A program made the position numbers and the translations under genes. This document shows positions 1 to 7,742 of a stretch of 25,560 nucleotides of DNA, piece by piece. The stretch lies in NCBI GenBank assembly GCA_045119835.1, contig JBGVED010000081.1:1-25560 (forward strand). Reading direction: 5' to 3'. The first letter of the stretch is position 1. Each line of letters opens with the position of its first letter. The stretch is from CALVUJ01 sp045119835 (lineage in GTDB: Bacteria > Bacillota_I > Bacilli_A > RFN20 > DUOF01). Below the pieces are notes generated by a model that ran no database searches, was not told where the DNA came from, and was given only the letters and a program-made list of their open reading frames with translations.

Positions 1-10
1 CAAGTGTCAT
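1..10 (-). CDS. Start of a gene that leaves the window at the left edge
   Basis: The minus strand reads ATG-ACA-CTT-G from position 10 to the edge. A full ribosome-binding site, AAAGGAG at 20-26, sits nine bases upstream of this ATG, and a TATAAT box lies at 44-49, so this is very probably the true start of a leftward gene. Only Met-Thr-Leu can be read, so the product is unknown. The leader would be roughly 27 bases. The start is the target of the inverted repeat described at 27-68. Confidence 0.55.
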
Positions 11-26
11 AATAATTTACTCCTTT

Positions 27-68
27 ATGTTTTTGTTGACCTTATTATAAAATATTCAACAAAAACAT
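27..68. promoter_or_regulatory. 13+13 bp perfect inverted repeat over a -10 box: candidate operator
   Basis: ATGTTTTTGTTGA (27-39) is repeated as its exact reverse complement at 56-68, with a 16-base spacer. The spacer contains the minus-strand TATAAT (44-49) of the gene starting at position 10. No good -35 box lies 16-18 bases upstream of it; the closest match, TTGGTA at 71-76, is 21 bases away. A regulator bound to both arms would cover the core promoter. I do not recognise the motif as that of a known repressor family. Confidence 0.55.
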
Positions 69-210
69 ACTACCAATTCAGTGTTTCTAAATGTAAACTT
101 CAGGTTGCGGAACTTATTTTTCATGTATTATCTTCATTCCAGCAAATTCTTATTTATCTGTCTAAATTCTAACACTAATCCCAATCTCAAACAATATAAG
201 GAATAGCAAA

Positions 211-294
211 ATTAGCACCCTAATAAAAGTAATCGTTAAATTATTAAATTTGATTAGCACCCTTTGAAAAAAAAGGTGTTTTTAATTAGCACCC
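211..294. repeat. Three direct copies of ATTAGCACCC at 42- and 32-base spacing
   Basis: Identical 10-mers start at 211, 253 and 285 on the plus strand (GGGTGCTAAT on the minus strand). The start-to-start distances, 42 and 32 bases, are close to four and three helical turns, so all copies would face the same side of the DNA. An inverted copy of the core, TGCTAAT, follows at 319-325. The stretch from 11 to 503 has no convincing coding sequence, so the repeats are probably protein-binding sites or part of an RNA leader. The function is unknown. Confidence 0.5.
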
Positions 295-298
295 CTTT
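267..298 (-). terminator. Possible minus-strand terminator or attenuator hairpin
   Basis: On the minus strand AAAGGGGTG (298-290) can pair with CACCTTTTT (278-270), using two G-U pairs, around an 11-base loop. The 3' arm runs into a tract of eight T. The 5' arm contains part of one GGGTGCTAAT repeat. No gene is evident upstream, so this may be the end of an unknown small RNA or an attenuator in the leader of the leftmost gene. Confidence 0.3.
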
Positions 299-415
299 AA
301 AATTATTCGTTACAAAGTTGCTAATCAATCGTTATATAGTTCATAAACTTTCGCTGTTCGTTGATACAATCCAGGACAAGCAAATACTCCAAAATGTAAA
401 AAAAGAGCGAAATTT

Positions 416-440
416 GCCCTAAAATCGCCCAAATACGCCC
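416..440. repeat. Three GCCC blocks spaced 11 and 10 bases apart
   Basis: GCCC occurs at 416-419, 427-430 and 437-440, each preceded by an A/T-rich hexamer, giving a short helically phased array on the left side of the ssrA terminator. It could be a protein-binding array or chance. The region 300-460 shows nothing else that I can support. Confidence 0.25.
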
Positions 441-459
441 TGTTTTAATAAAAATGTAT

Positions 460-489
460 AAAAAAACTCCAATACCAATGGTATCAGAG
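460..489 (-). terminator. Rho-independent terminator of ssrA
   Basis: Reading the minus strand from 489, CTCTGATACC pairs over ten positions (two G-U) with GGTATTGGAG around the triloop ATT, followed by seven T at 466-460. It begins 15 bases after the tmRNA 3' CCA, as expected for a terminator of this gene. Confidence 0.85.
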
Positions 490-503
490 TAATGCTTAAG
501 ATT

Positions 504-869
504 TGGTGGATCCGAGGAGAGTCGAACTCCTGTCCAAATAACTTCAAATAAAGATATCTACAGTTTAGTCTTTAATTGTTTTTAATTACCTAATTAAGCT
601 AAAGACCAACCTTTAAGTAACTAGTTTATAAAATTTTCGAGTCTGTCTTATAAACATCAACAAACCTTATTCCTTGTATATGACGTTATACACTAAAGCC
701 AAGGAAGAACCCTAGGATAACGCGCATCTCTTCGAATACTGAAGATTAAAGTCTTAGACTAATATGCGTAAGAATAGTTATAATTGCCATTTAATTGGCG
801 TTTGATTGTAACGCAATCACCCGACTGCAATCCTTACCCTCCACTACCTGTCGAAACCATTACGGACCC
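504..869 (-). ncRNA. ssrA: Transfer-messenger RNA (tmRNA), 366 nt
   Basis: tmRNA frees stalled ribosomes with SmpB and adds a degradation tag to the unfinished protein. The 5' end (GGGTCCG) pairs with CGGATCC next to an encoded ACCA 3' end at 504, forming a seven-pair acceptor stem with one G-U. The D-loop-like segment GGTTTCGACAGG and a T arm with loop TTCGACT are canonical. By alignment with the Bacillus subtilis layout, the resume codon is GGC at 788-786 (nucleotide 82). The tag frame then reads G-N-Y-N-Y-S-Y-A-Y and stops at TAG (761-759), inside helix 5 (CGCAT pairs with ATGCG). With the Ala carried by tmRNA the tag is AGNYNYSYAY, which lacks the common ALAA ending. The RNA itself is certain; the exact tag is less so. 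Confidence 0.95.
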
Positions 870-892
870 AAGTATGCACAACGTGCACATAC

Positions 893-922
893 ATTATACT
901 AATATTTATAAAATTTATTCAA
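893..922 (-). promoter_or_regulatory. ssrA promoter
   Basis: On the minus strand TTGAAT (917-922) and TATAAT (893-898) are separated by 18 bases. The mature tmRNA begins 23 bases after the -10 box, so a short leader is expected to be removed by RNase P. The promoter lies just past the stop codon of the upstream gene, so ssrA can be expressed independently of the rnr-smpB run. Confidence 0.75.
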
Positions 923-931
923 CATTTTTTT

Positions 932-2416
932 CTAAATGCTTATTCTTTTGTTATATCTAGGATTATTCTTTTCTATTTTTTTTATAATTTTAGTTAACTC
1001 TTCTAATTCATCCTCTTCAGGTAAATTTTTATCAAAAAATTCAACATTTCTTTTAACATAAGTTAAATTAAATAACTCGGCAATCCTTTTAGCATCTTTA
1101 CCAATTCTATCTTCAAGTAAAGAATAATCATTCATTTTTTTACAACTTAAAACATCAAACCATAAAGCGCTATTTTTTAAAATCTCAACCATCGGCAATA
1201 AGCAACAATAAACGCTTACACTTTCACTACAATCAACAAAATCATTACTCTCTATTATATTACCATTTAAATACTTTAAAGCTTCTAATGATAGAAACTC
1301 TGTTAAAGCTTCATTTAAATATCTACACTTTACATTAAATGGTTTTTCTATACCGTTATCCAAAACAGGTTCCAAACAATGAATAAATTCATGTATTATA
1401 GTTTCATTTTGATACGAAACACAACTGTTAAAAAGATTTGAATTAAAATAAACTACATTAGTACCTTTTTTATCAAATTTATTAACACTTCTAAAACCTG
1501 ATACATTATATGAATAATAATATTCTCTTGACAAAATAAGCAAATTATCACCAGAAACTTCAAAACCATATCTTTTAAAAAAATCTTTACAATTAGAAAA
1601 TTCCAACATATCAGTAAACATTCTAGCTTGAAACACTCTCTCTAATTTTTCTTTTAATTTTAAAATGTAACTCTCGCTATTAATCAATTCTGGATTTTTA
1701 ATAATTTTCTTTAATTTAAGTTTATTTTCTTCAATTATTTGTTCTTCTTTATCATTCAAATCACTTTTACTAACAAAAAAAGAACTAACCAAAGTATATA
1801 TCTTGAAAATATCATCCAAAGAATCAACCTTAAAATCATCTATAACTTCAAAAGCACTCGCGGCACTAATCTTAAAATTTGCTAAATCTTGATAATTAGA
1901 AAAAAATGATTTAAGTTTATACATCTTACTTTTAACAGCTAATTTTTTTACGAGCCCTGCCAATTCTATAGCATTTTCTTCACCATTTTTAACTGCCAAA
2001 ATAATAAATGCTTGATAACTAATACCTAACCTTAAAAATATCTTTTTATTAGAAAAATATGCTTTTTTCAATTTATCTACAAGATTCTCATCGACACCAC
2101 TAGTATTCGCTTGCAAAAAATCTCCTTTAAAAGAAAACTTGTCAGGATTATAAAAACTTTTTTTAACACTAAAATAACCTATTCTTTTATCAATTTCATC
2201 TAATAAAGAATCAATAGATTTAGAATAACTATTGCCGCTCAAACTACTAGTGTTTTTAAAAATAAAATGCTTACAATTTTTTATAGTTTCATATATATAG
2301 GGAAATTCTTTTTCGGCTTTAAATTTATCACCATCTGCAAAAGCAAGAGAAATAGCTTTAGCAATATCTTCTTTTTTAAAATCAATGTCATCCATAAAAT
2401 TATTTAAATCATTCAC
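932..2416 (-). CDS. Uncharacterised protein with a gluzincin-type zinc peptidase motif
   Basis: This 494-residue protein of unknown function has no signal peptide or clear membrane segment. It carries HEFIH at residues 342-346, a zinc-binding HExxH, followed 22 residues later by NEALTE (E369), the usual position and form of a third glutamate ligand in gluzincin metallopeptidases. The first 340 residues are charged and mainly helical and match no family I know. The start is GTG at 2416, whose GTGA overlaps the stop of the preceding 100-residue gene, which suggests translational coupling; an in-frame ATG at residue 8 is an alternative. The gene lies between smpB and ssrA and appears to be the last gene of the rnr-smpB transcript. 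A soluble cytoplasmic metallopeptidase is the best inference; the substrate is unknown. Confidence 0.7.
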   Translation of the reverse strand: MNDLNNFMDDIDFKKEDIAKAISLAFADGDKFKAEKEFPYIYETIKNCKHFIFKNTSSLSGNSYSKSIDSLLDEIDKRIGYFSVKKSFYNPDKFSFKGDFLQANTSGVDENLVDKLKKAYFSNKKIFLRLGISYQAFIILAVKNGEENAIELAGLVKKLAVKSKMYKLKSFFSNYQDLANFKISAASAFEVIDDFKVDSLDDIFKIYTLVSSFFVSKSDLNDKEEQIIEENKLKLKKIIKNPELINSESYILKLKEKLERVFQARMFTDMLEFSNCKDFFKRYGFEVSGDNLLILSREYYYSYNVSGFRSVNKFDKKGTNVVYFNSNLFNSCVSYQNETIIHEFIHCLEPVLDNGIEKPFNVKCRYLNEALTEFLSLEALKYLNGNIIESNDFVDCSESVSVYCCLLPMVEILKNSALWFDVLSCKKMNDYSLLEDRIGKDAKRIAELFNLTYVKRNVEFFDKNLPEEDELEELTKIIKKIEKNNPRYNKRISI

Positions 2417-2715
2417 ACTGACTCACCAACCAATCTACTTATATATCCTAAAAACATATAAAAATTATCTGGTAAATTAACACCATCAAATTCATAACTA
2501 TCATTTTCAAAAGTAATTCTATAAGTAACATTTGTGCATTCCTTCTTTTTCCAACTTTCCTTTAAAGAATACAAACTTATAAGAGTATTAAAACAAGTTT
2601 TAGAATCCACATCTAAAACTTGCTTATCATTATAATTCATTAAATATACTTTATCTTTTTCAATAACAACAGTAGAAAAAATTTCTTTATCATTAGTAAT
2701 AAATATACACTTCAT
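2413..2715 (-). CDS. Hypothetical 100-residue protein in the rnr-smpB operon
   Basis: I do not recognise this protein. It is small, soluble, without a signal peptide, and its alternating hydrophobic pattern suggests mostly beta strands in the first half (KCIFITNDKEIFSTVVI) with helices toward the C-terminus. It starts four bases after the smpB stop and overlaps the next gene by four bases, so it is clearly co-transcribed with both and translationally coupled to the putative metallopeptidase. Its ribosome-binding site is weak (AGGT). The tight linkage suggests it works with the 494-residue protein, but nothing in the sequence proves this. Confidence 0.7.
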   Translation of the reverse strand: MKCIFITNDKEIFSTVVIEKDKVYLMNYNDKQVLDVDSKTCFNTLISLYSLKESWKKKECTNVTYRITFENDSYEFDGVNLPDNFYMFLGYISRLVGESV

Positions 2716-2719
2716 AAAA

Positions 2720-3184
2720 TTACCTATTCATTTCTTTAATAATAGAACGAATATTTCTATTTACAGTCTTCTCTTTTTCTACTTCTCTTTTATCATAATT
2801 TTTCTTACCCTTAGCTAAAGCTATTTCAACTTTTGCTAAACCCTTTTTTAAATAAACTTTAGTCGGAACAATTGTATACCCTTTTTCTTTAACTTTAATA
2901 TCAAGTTTTCTTATTTCTTGTTTATTTAAAAGAAGTTTTCTAGTTCTAGTAGGCTCTGGATTAAAAACACTTCCATTAACATAAGGAGAAATATGCATAT
3001 TTATTATGAAAGCTTCCCCATTCTTTATTTGAATGTGGCTATCTTTCAAATTAACATTTCCTCCTTTTATCGACTTAATCTCACTACCTTCTAGAATAAT
3101 ACCTGCTTCATAGGTGGACTCTAAAAAATAATCATAACTAGCCTTTTTGTTAAAACTTATGTTTTTTATTGCCTTTTCTTCCAT
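2720..3184 (-). CDS. smpB: SsrA-binding protein SmpB
   Basis: SmpB binds the tRNA-like domain of tmRNA and delivers it to stalled ribosomes, where its C-terminal tail occupies the empty mRNA channel. The 154-residue length is typical. Visible family hallmarks are the N-terminal KKASYDYF, the EAGIILEGSEIKSI segment of the RNA-binding beta barrel, the ISPY motif near residue 65, and the basic C-terminal tail rich in Lys and Arg that begins around GKKNYDKRE. The gene begins immediately after the rnr stop codon (TAA then ATG), so the two are translated from one message. Its partner ssrA lies less than 2 kb downstream on the same strand, a common arrangement in Bacillota. Confidence 0.97.
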   Translation of the reverse strand: MEEKAIKNISFNKKASYDYFLESTYEAGIILEGSEIKSIKGGNVNLKDSHIQIKNGEAFIINMHISPYVNGSVFNPEPTRTRKLLLNKQEIRKLDIKVKEKGYTIVPTKVYLKKGLAKVEIALAKGKKNYDKREVEKEKTVNRNIRSIIKEMNR

Positions 3185-5338
3185 TTATCTTCTTCCTTTT
3201 TTTTTATTGTTTTCTGACCTCATATCATCACTTTTTTTAGGTTTATAATCAACAGGACCAAAATCAATGATAGATTCTGCTTTACTAGCGCGAACTACTC
3301 TAATCTTAAAATCATCACCTAATTTTAATACTTTATTTGATCTCTTTCCAAATGCTGCAAGTCTTTCTCTCTCATAAACATAAACATCATCTGTTAAATA
3401 TTCAAACTTAACATAACCTTCTACTAAATTAGGTAATTGAACAAACATACCCTTATCTGTAAAACCAGATATTTTACCAACAAAAGTTTCTCCAATATGA
3501 TCTTGCATATATTCAGCCATCTTCATTTTTGTAACATCTCTTTCAAGTTGCTCTGCTCTTCTCTCTTGAGATGATGTTGAAATACCTTTTTCACCCAAAT
3601 ACTCATAAATAGCATCAAAATTTAACTCATTAAATTTTTCTGGTTTAAACAAATAATCTTTAAGCAAACGATGAGCAATTAAATCAGGATATCTTCTAAT
3701 TGGAGAAGTAACCTGCATATAGTAATCCAAAGCTAAAGCAAAGTGTCCTATATTGTCAGGACCATAAGTAGCTTTTGGCAAACTCCTTAAAAGTAATGAA
3801 GATAATACACTTCTTACGATAGGGTCTTCTTCATTATCTAAAATTGCCTTTACATCATTACTATGAACTCCGCTCTTCTTATTTTTAACTTTATGCCCTA
3901 CACTTCTTGCTAAGTTAACAAATCTTTCAAGCTTTTCCTCATCAGGAGCATCGTGAACTCGATACATAAATGGTAAATTCATATTAGAAATTGTTGTAGC
4001 AACAAACTCATTAGTTAAAACCATTAAATCTTCAATAGCCATCTCCGCTAAACCTCTATATCTAGGTTCAATTTTAATAGGATGTCCATTTTCATCTGTA
4101 ACAACCTTTGCTTCAGGAATATCTAACTCTAATTGACCATTTCTCTCTCTTCTATCTCTTAAAACTTTACTAGCTTTAATCATTGCATCTAGCATAGGAA
4201 GAAATTCCTTATTTGCTTCCATTGTTTCTTTCTTTTGTTTTTCAACTATGTTATTAACTTCATTATATGTAAATCTCTTTTTAGAGTTAATAACCCCCAT
4301 CTTGATTTCTCCGCCTTCAATATTTCCTCTACTATCAACATCCATAATAAAGCTCATTGTTAATCTATCTTGATGAGGAACCAAAGAACACATTCCATTA
4401 GATAAAATTTGAGGAAGCATAGGAATTACTGAATAAATAAGGTAAATAGATGTACCTCTTTCATCAGCATCCTTATCAATCTCTCCACCTTTTTTTACAT
4501 AATGAGAAACATCAGCAATATGAACACCAATTTTAAATCCACCATCTTCTCTTTCATAAACTTCAACAGCATCATCAAAATCTTTTGCATCATCACCATC
4601 AATAGTAAAAATCATATTATTTCTATAATCTTCTCTTCCTTTTAAATCCTCACTACTTAACTCTTTAGCAACTGCTTCAGCCTCTTTTACACATTCTTCA
4701 CTAAAATCTACTGGAGCTTCTGCTTCAATAAGATACGCCATAATATCCACACGAGGATCGTCTTTATATCCGATAACTTTTTTTATTATTGGTCTAACAC
4801 CAATTTTACTATCTTGTAATTCATAAACTATTTTATGACCATTAACTAAATTCTTACATTGTTCTGCATCTAATGGTAAATGAATATTTAACTTTTTATT
4901 TTGAGGAATAATAAAATAATCATATTTACCTGGTGCACGCTCTTTAATGCAAACTTCACCAACCAAAACATTAACATTTCTTTTTATAACTTTCTCTAAA
5001 GTTTCATCCTCTGCTAAATGAATTAAAACTTCGTCCTTAGGTAAAACAATATCATGTCTTTTCTTTTCGACCTTTATGTCTTTTTCATATTTATCTATTT
5101 TAACAAAAATATGCTCATCAAAAACACCAGTAACAACACCCTTAAAAAAGCCTTTTGTTCGTGAAAGAATAAGCTTTCCTTTATTACTTTCCATTATTTC
5201 GTAATCATTTTTTAAATCTTCAATAGCTTGCATTACCTCATCTTTTCCATAATTAGGAAAATATTTAGCAAATTCAATAGCCTCACAAGGAATATACCTT
5301 TTTCCTTCCATTAATTGAACAATCTCTTCTTTTAACAT
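3185..5338 (-). CDS. rnr: Ribonuclease R (3'-5' exoribonuclease)
   Basis: RNase R degrades structured RNA processively from the 3' end and takes part in decay of defective mRNA released by trans-translation. The protein has an N-terminal winged-helix region (about 1-60), cold-shock-like RNA-binding domains, a central RNB domain, and a C-terminal S1 domain near residue 630 (FVGKISGFTDKGMFVQL), followed by a Lys/Arg-rich tail. Within TIDGDDAKDFDDA the aspartates D247, D253, D255 and D256 have the +6, +8, +9 spacing of the RNase II/R metal-binding site. I chose ATG at 5338 (717 residues) because GGGTGATGAG lies just upstream; the frame stays open to a GTG at 5353. It is the first gene of the rnr-smpB run and has its own promoter. 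Confidence 0.95.
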   Translation of the reverse strand: MLKEEIVQLMEGKRYIPCEAIEFAKYFPNYGKDEVMQAIEDLKNDYEIMESNKGKLILSRTKGFFKGVVTGVFDEHIFVKIDKYEKDIKVEKKRHDIVLPKDEVLIHLAEDETLEKVIKRNVNVLVGEVCIKERAPGKYDYFIIPQNKKLNIHLPLDAEQCKNLVNGHKIVYELQDSKIGVRPIIKKVIGYKDDPRVDIMAYLIEAEAPVDFSEECVKEAEAVAKELSSEDLKGREDYRNNMIFTIDGDDAKDFDDAVEVYEREDGGFKIGVHIADVSHYVKKGGEIDKDADERGTSIYLIYSVIPMLPQILSNGMCSLVPHQDRLTMSFIMDVDSRGNIEGGEIKMGVINSKKRFTYNEVNNIVEKQKKETMEANKEFLPMLDAMIKASKVLRDRRERNGQLELDIPEAKVVTDENGHPIKIEPRYRGLAEMAIEDLMVLTNEFVATTISNMNLPFMYRVHDAPDEEKLERFVNLARSVGHKVKNKKSGVHSNDVKAILDNEEDPIVRSVLSSLLLRSLPKATYGPDNIGHFALALDYYMQVTSPIRRYPDLIAHRLLKDYLFKPEKFNELNFDAIYEYLGEKGISTSSQERRAEQLERDVTKMKMAEYMQDHIGETFVGKISGFTDKGMFVQLPNLVEGYVKFEYLTDDVYVYERERLAAFGKRSNKVLKLGDDFKIRVVRASKAESIIDFGPVDYKPKKSDDMRSENNKKKGRR

Positions 5339-5360
5339 TATCTCATCACCCACTATTTAT

Positions 5361-5389
5361 ATTTTACTTGCTTTAAAGCAAGATATCAA
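5361..5389 (-). promoter_or_regulatory. rnr promoter with a 16-bp palindrome filling the spacer
   Basis: On the minus strand TTGATA (5384-5389) and TAAAAT (5361-5366) are 17 bases apart. Positions 5367-5382 of that spacer form the perfect palindrome CTTGCTTTAAAGCAAG. A dimeric regulator bound there would cover the core promoter between -35 and -10. The -35 box is five bases from the terminator stem of the upstream gene. The palindrome is not followed by a T tract, so it is not a terminator. Confidence 0.6.
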
Positions 5390-5390
5390 T

Positions 5391-5412
5391 TAAAAAATGC
5401 TATCGCTAGCAT
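5391..5412 (-). terminator. Terminator of the Sel1-repeat gene, overlapping its stop codon
   Basis: On the minus strand AAATGCTA and TAGCATTT form a perfect eight-pair stem around a four-base loop, followed by a T run. The TAG stop codon of the Sel1-repeat gene (5406-5408) lies within the stem. The element separates that gene from the rnr promoter. Confidence 0.8.
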
Positions 5413-6986
5413 TTATTTTTTATAATATCTATCTTTTTCTCTATTTCTTCTGCTTTATTTAAATCTATAGAAGTTCCAATACCATATTTATAACACTTTT
5501 CTAAGAATACATTAACAGCATAATTATCACTATCTTCCATTGATTTCAATAAATCAAATCCTACCCTATGAAGGTTCTTATCAAACAAACACGATACAGC
5601 ATATGAAACCTGACTATCTTCTGCCCCTCTCTCATATGCCTTTTTATATAACTTATGAGCCTTCTTATAATTAACTTTAACTCCTTTACCATCCATGTAT
5701 AAGTCACCTAAGCAAATATAAGCCTCATCACATTCATTTTTTAAAGAACTACTATACCAATATTTAGCTTTTTTATAATCAATCTCACATAAATTACCAT
5801 ATTCATAGCACTTTCCTAAATAATATTGAGAATAAAAATCGCCAATTTCCGCCGAAATTCTTAATAATTCAAAAGCCTTTTGCTCGTCTTTTGCAATACC
5901 TTGACCTAAAGCACAACACATAGACAAATTATAATGGGAAACTGAATCACCTAAATTAATTCCATCGACAAACATCTCCACAGCTTTACCTGCATCTTTT
6001 TCTGTTCCTATCCCATTTAAGTAACAATACCCCAAAGCGCTATTTGCCTCAATTACACCCTCGTCTCTAGAAATATTAAAACAAATATAGGCCTCTTTCT
6101 CATCTTTTTTACAACCAATACCATTTAAATAACAAAGACCTAAATCATATAAAGCCTCACTATCTCCTTCTCCTGCAACAATCTTAAGAAGTTTAAAAGC
6201 CAAATCTTTATTTTCTTCACAACCCTGACCATATTGATAACACTTTGCCAAATAATAAGTTGATTTTATATTTCCCTTTTTAGCTGACAATTCAAAACAC
6301 TCATAAGCATCCTCATAATATTTATGATCATGATAATACAAGCCAAGTCTACCAATAGCATAATCATTTCCCTGTTCAGCAGATAACTCATAATATCTAA
6401 TAGCCTTATTCATATTAGCTTTACATCCCAAACCATATTCATAACAATAAGCCAAGTTATAACAAGCTTCTACATGTCCATTTTCTGCTGCATTCTTAAA
6501 ATGTTTGAACGCTAATTTTTCATTTTTCTCAACACCAGTACCATTTAAATAGCATAAAGCTAATATAAACTCAGCATGCTCGTTACCAAGTTCAATTGCT
6601 TTTTTATACCAATATATAGCTTTTTCATAACTTTGAGCAACACCATTACCATTGTAATAACTTAATCCTAAATTATAAATACTAGTTTCATCATTTTGTT
6701 TTGCAGCTTCTACAAACCAATATATAGCTTTAGTAAAATCTTGATCTACACCTATTCCATTAGCATAACAAACCCCAACATTACATTGAGCATTAACCAT
6801 GCCTTGTTCGGCAGACTTATAAAACCAATGAAATGCTTTCTTTAAATCATACTCCTCACATTCTGGTGTAGCATAATAAATCCCTAAATAATATTGAGAT
6901 ACAGAATCACCATCTAATGCCAAATCCATTATTTCTTCAATATTTTCAAAAATCATATCTACATTATTATTACTAAATTTAGCCAT
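5406..6986 (-). CDS. Sel1-repeat (TPR-like) protein
   Basis: The 526 residues consist almost entirely of about 14 tandem Sel1-like repeats of roughly 36 residues, with the signature pattern A-x-x-x-LG-x-x-Y-x-x-G-x-G-x-x-x-D-x-x-KA-x-x-W-[FY]-x-x-A-A-x-x-G. The best units lie between residues 60 and 130. Such repeats build an alpha-solenoid that binds other proteins. There is no signal peptide or membrane segment, so it is predicted to be cytoplasmic, and no catalytic domain is attached. The repeats near residues 200 and 440 are degenerate and lack the glycine loop. It stands alone, with its own promoter and terminator. Partner proteins cannot be inferred. Confidence 0.9.
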   Translation of the reverse strand: MAKFSNNNVDMIFENIEEIMDLALDGDSVSQYYLGIYYATPECEEYDLKKAFHWFYKSAEQGMVNAQCNVGVCYANGIGVDQDFTKAIYWFVEAAKQNDETSIYNLGLSYYNGNGVAQSYEKAIYWYKKAIELGNEHAEFILALCYLNGTGVEKNEKLAFKHFKNAAENGHVEACYNLAYCYEYGLGCKANMNKAIRYYELSAEQGNDYAIGRLGLYYHDHKYYEDAYECFELSAKKGNIKSTYYLAKCYQYGQGCEENKDLAFKLLKIVAGEGDSEALYDLGLCYLNGIGCKKDEKEAYICFNISRDEGVIEANSALGYCYLNGIGTEKDAGKAVEMFVDGINLGDSVSHYNLSMCCALGQGIAKDEQKAFELLRISAEIGDFYSQYYLGKCYEYGNLCEIDYKKAKYWYSSSLKNECDEAYICLGDLYMDGKGVKVNYKKAHKLYKKAYERGAEDSQVSYAVSCLFDKNLHRVGFDLLKSMEDSDNYAVNVFLEKCYKYGIGTSIDLNKAEEIEKKIDIIKNKC

Positions 6987-7019
6987 TCTATCATCCCTAT
7001 TCTTCCTAAACTCAAAAAA

Positions 7020-7048
7020 ATTATACTATATTAAAAAATAAAAACCAA
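7020..7048 (-). promoter_or_regulatory. Promoter of the Sel1-repeat gene
   Basis: On the minus strand TTGGTT (7043-7048) and TATAAT (7020-7025) are 17 bases apart, 34 bases upstream of the ATG at 6986. Confidence 0.6.
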
Positions 7049-7071
7049 TAAATTAGCCTTTCTTTGAATCA

Positions 7072-7680
7072 TCACACAAATAATTTATACTCTATTTCTT
7101 TATTTATACCTTCTAAAAATATTTTTTCATCATTTTTTGTTCCAACAATTCCATTATAATGAACAGGAACCACTAATTTAGGTTTAACAATATTTGTTAA
7201 TACACTAGCATCCACCGCATCCATCGTATAAGTCCCTCCAATTGGAACAAACAAAATATCGCACTTAATATTTTTAACATCATCAGTTAAATCACTATCT
7301 CCTAAAATCGCATACTTGACATCATTAATTTCAATAACATATCCAACCCAGTTATTCTCTAAAGGATGAAATTTTTTATTAATGTTATAAGATGGAAAGG
7401 TGATAAACTTAATACTTTCCTCATCATAAAATTTATTTGGCTCAACAACTATAACTTTATTAGAATAATGTTTCTTAATATCATTACCAACATCCTTAGT
7501 ACAAACAAAAATAGTGTCATTATTAACTATTTTTTTTATATCAGTTAAAGAATAATGATCATAATGAGAATGAGTAATAAAAATATATTTAGCATTTCCC
7601 CTATCCTCTACAATATTAAAAGGATCCACATATACATTTTCTATTCTTATTGAACTATGATAGTTAACATTTATATCCAT
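7072..7680 (-). CDS. Metallo-beta-lactamase-fold hydrolase (UlaG-like)
   Basis: This is a 202-residue metal-dependent hydrolase of the metallo-beta-lactamase fold. The core motif HSHYDH (HxHxDH) lies at about residues 37-42 in FITHSHYDHYSL, a further metal-binding Asp is in LGDSDLTDD, and a late His is in VPVHYNG. It is of the short UlaG/UPF0173-like type, without an added RNA-binding or rhodanese domain. The start has a good ribosome-binding site (AAGGGG, about 8 bases before ATG). It is a single gene between the Sel1-repeat gene and the NAD operon. The substrate cannot be told from the sequence. Confidence 0.85.
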   Translation of the reverse strand: MDINVNYHSSIRIENVYVDPFNIVEDRGNAKYIFITHSHYDHYSLTDIKKIVNNDTIFVCTKDVGNDIKKHYSNKVIVVEPNKFYDEESIKFITFPSYNINKKFHPLENNWVGYVIEINDVKYAILGDSDLTDDVKNIKCDILFVPIGGTYTMDAVDASVLTNIVKPKLVVPVHYNGIVGTKNDEKIFLEGINKEIEYKLFV

Positions 7681-7742
7681 AAAATATACCCCTTTCTTTT
7701 TTATCTTCTAAAAAGACAATTAGCAAATAAACAACCAAAAGT

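Noticed and set aside
212..294. The ATTAGCACCC repeats as CIRCE/HrcA sites
   Set aside because: TTAGCACCC resembles the CIRCE half-site TTAGCACTC, but no copy has the required GAGTGCTAA partner nine bases away.
1..503. A mobile element integrated at the ssrA 3' end
   Set aside because: tmRNA genes are common integration sites, but no second copy of the 3' end, integrase or transposase is visible in the window.
5367..5382. The palindrome upstream of rnr as a terminator
   Set aside because: It is not followed by a T tract on either strand, and a good terminator already lies at 5391-5412. Its exact fit in the promoter spacer makes an operator more likely.
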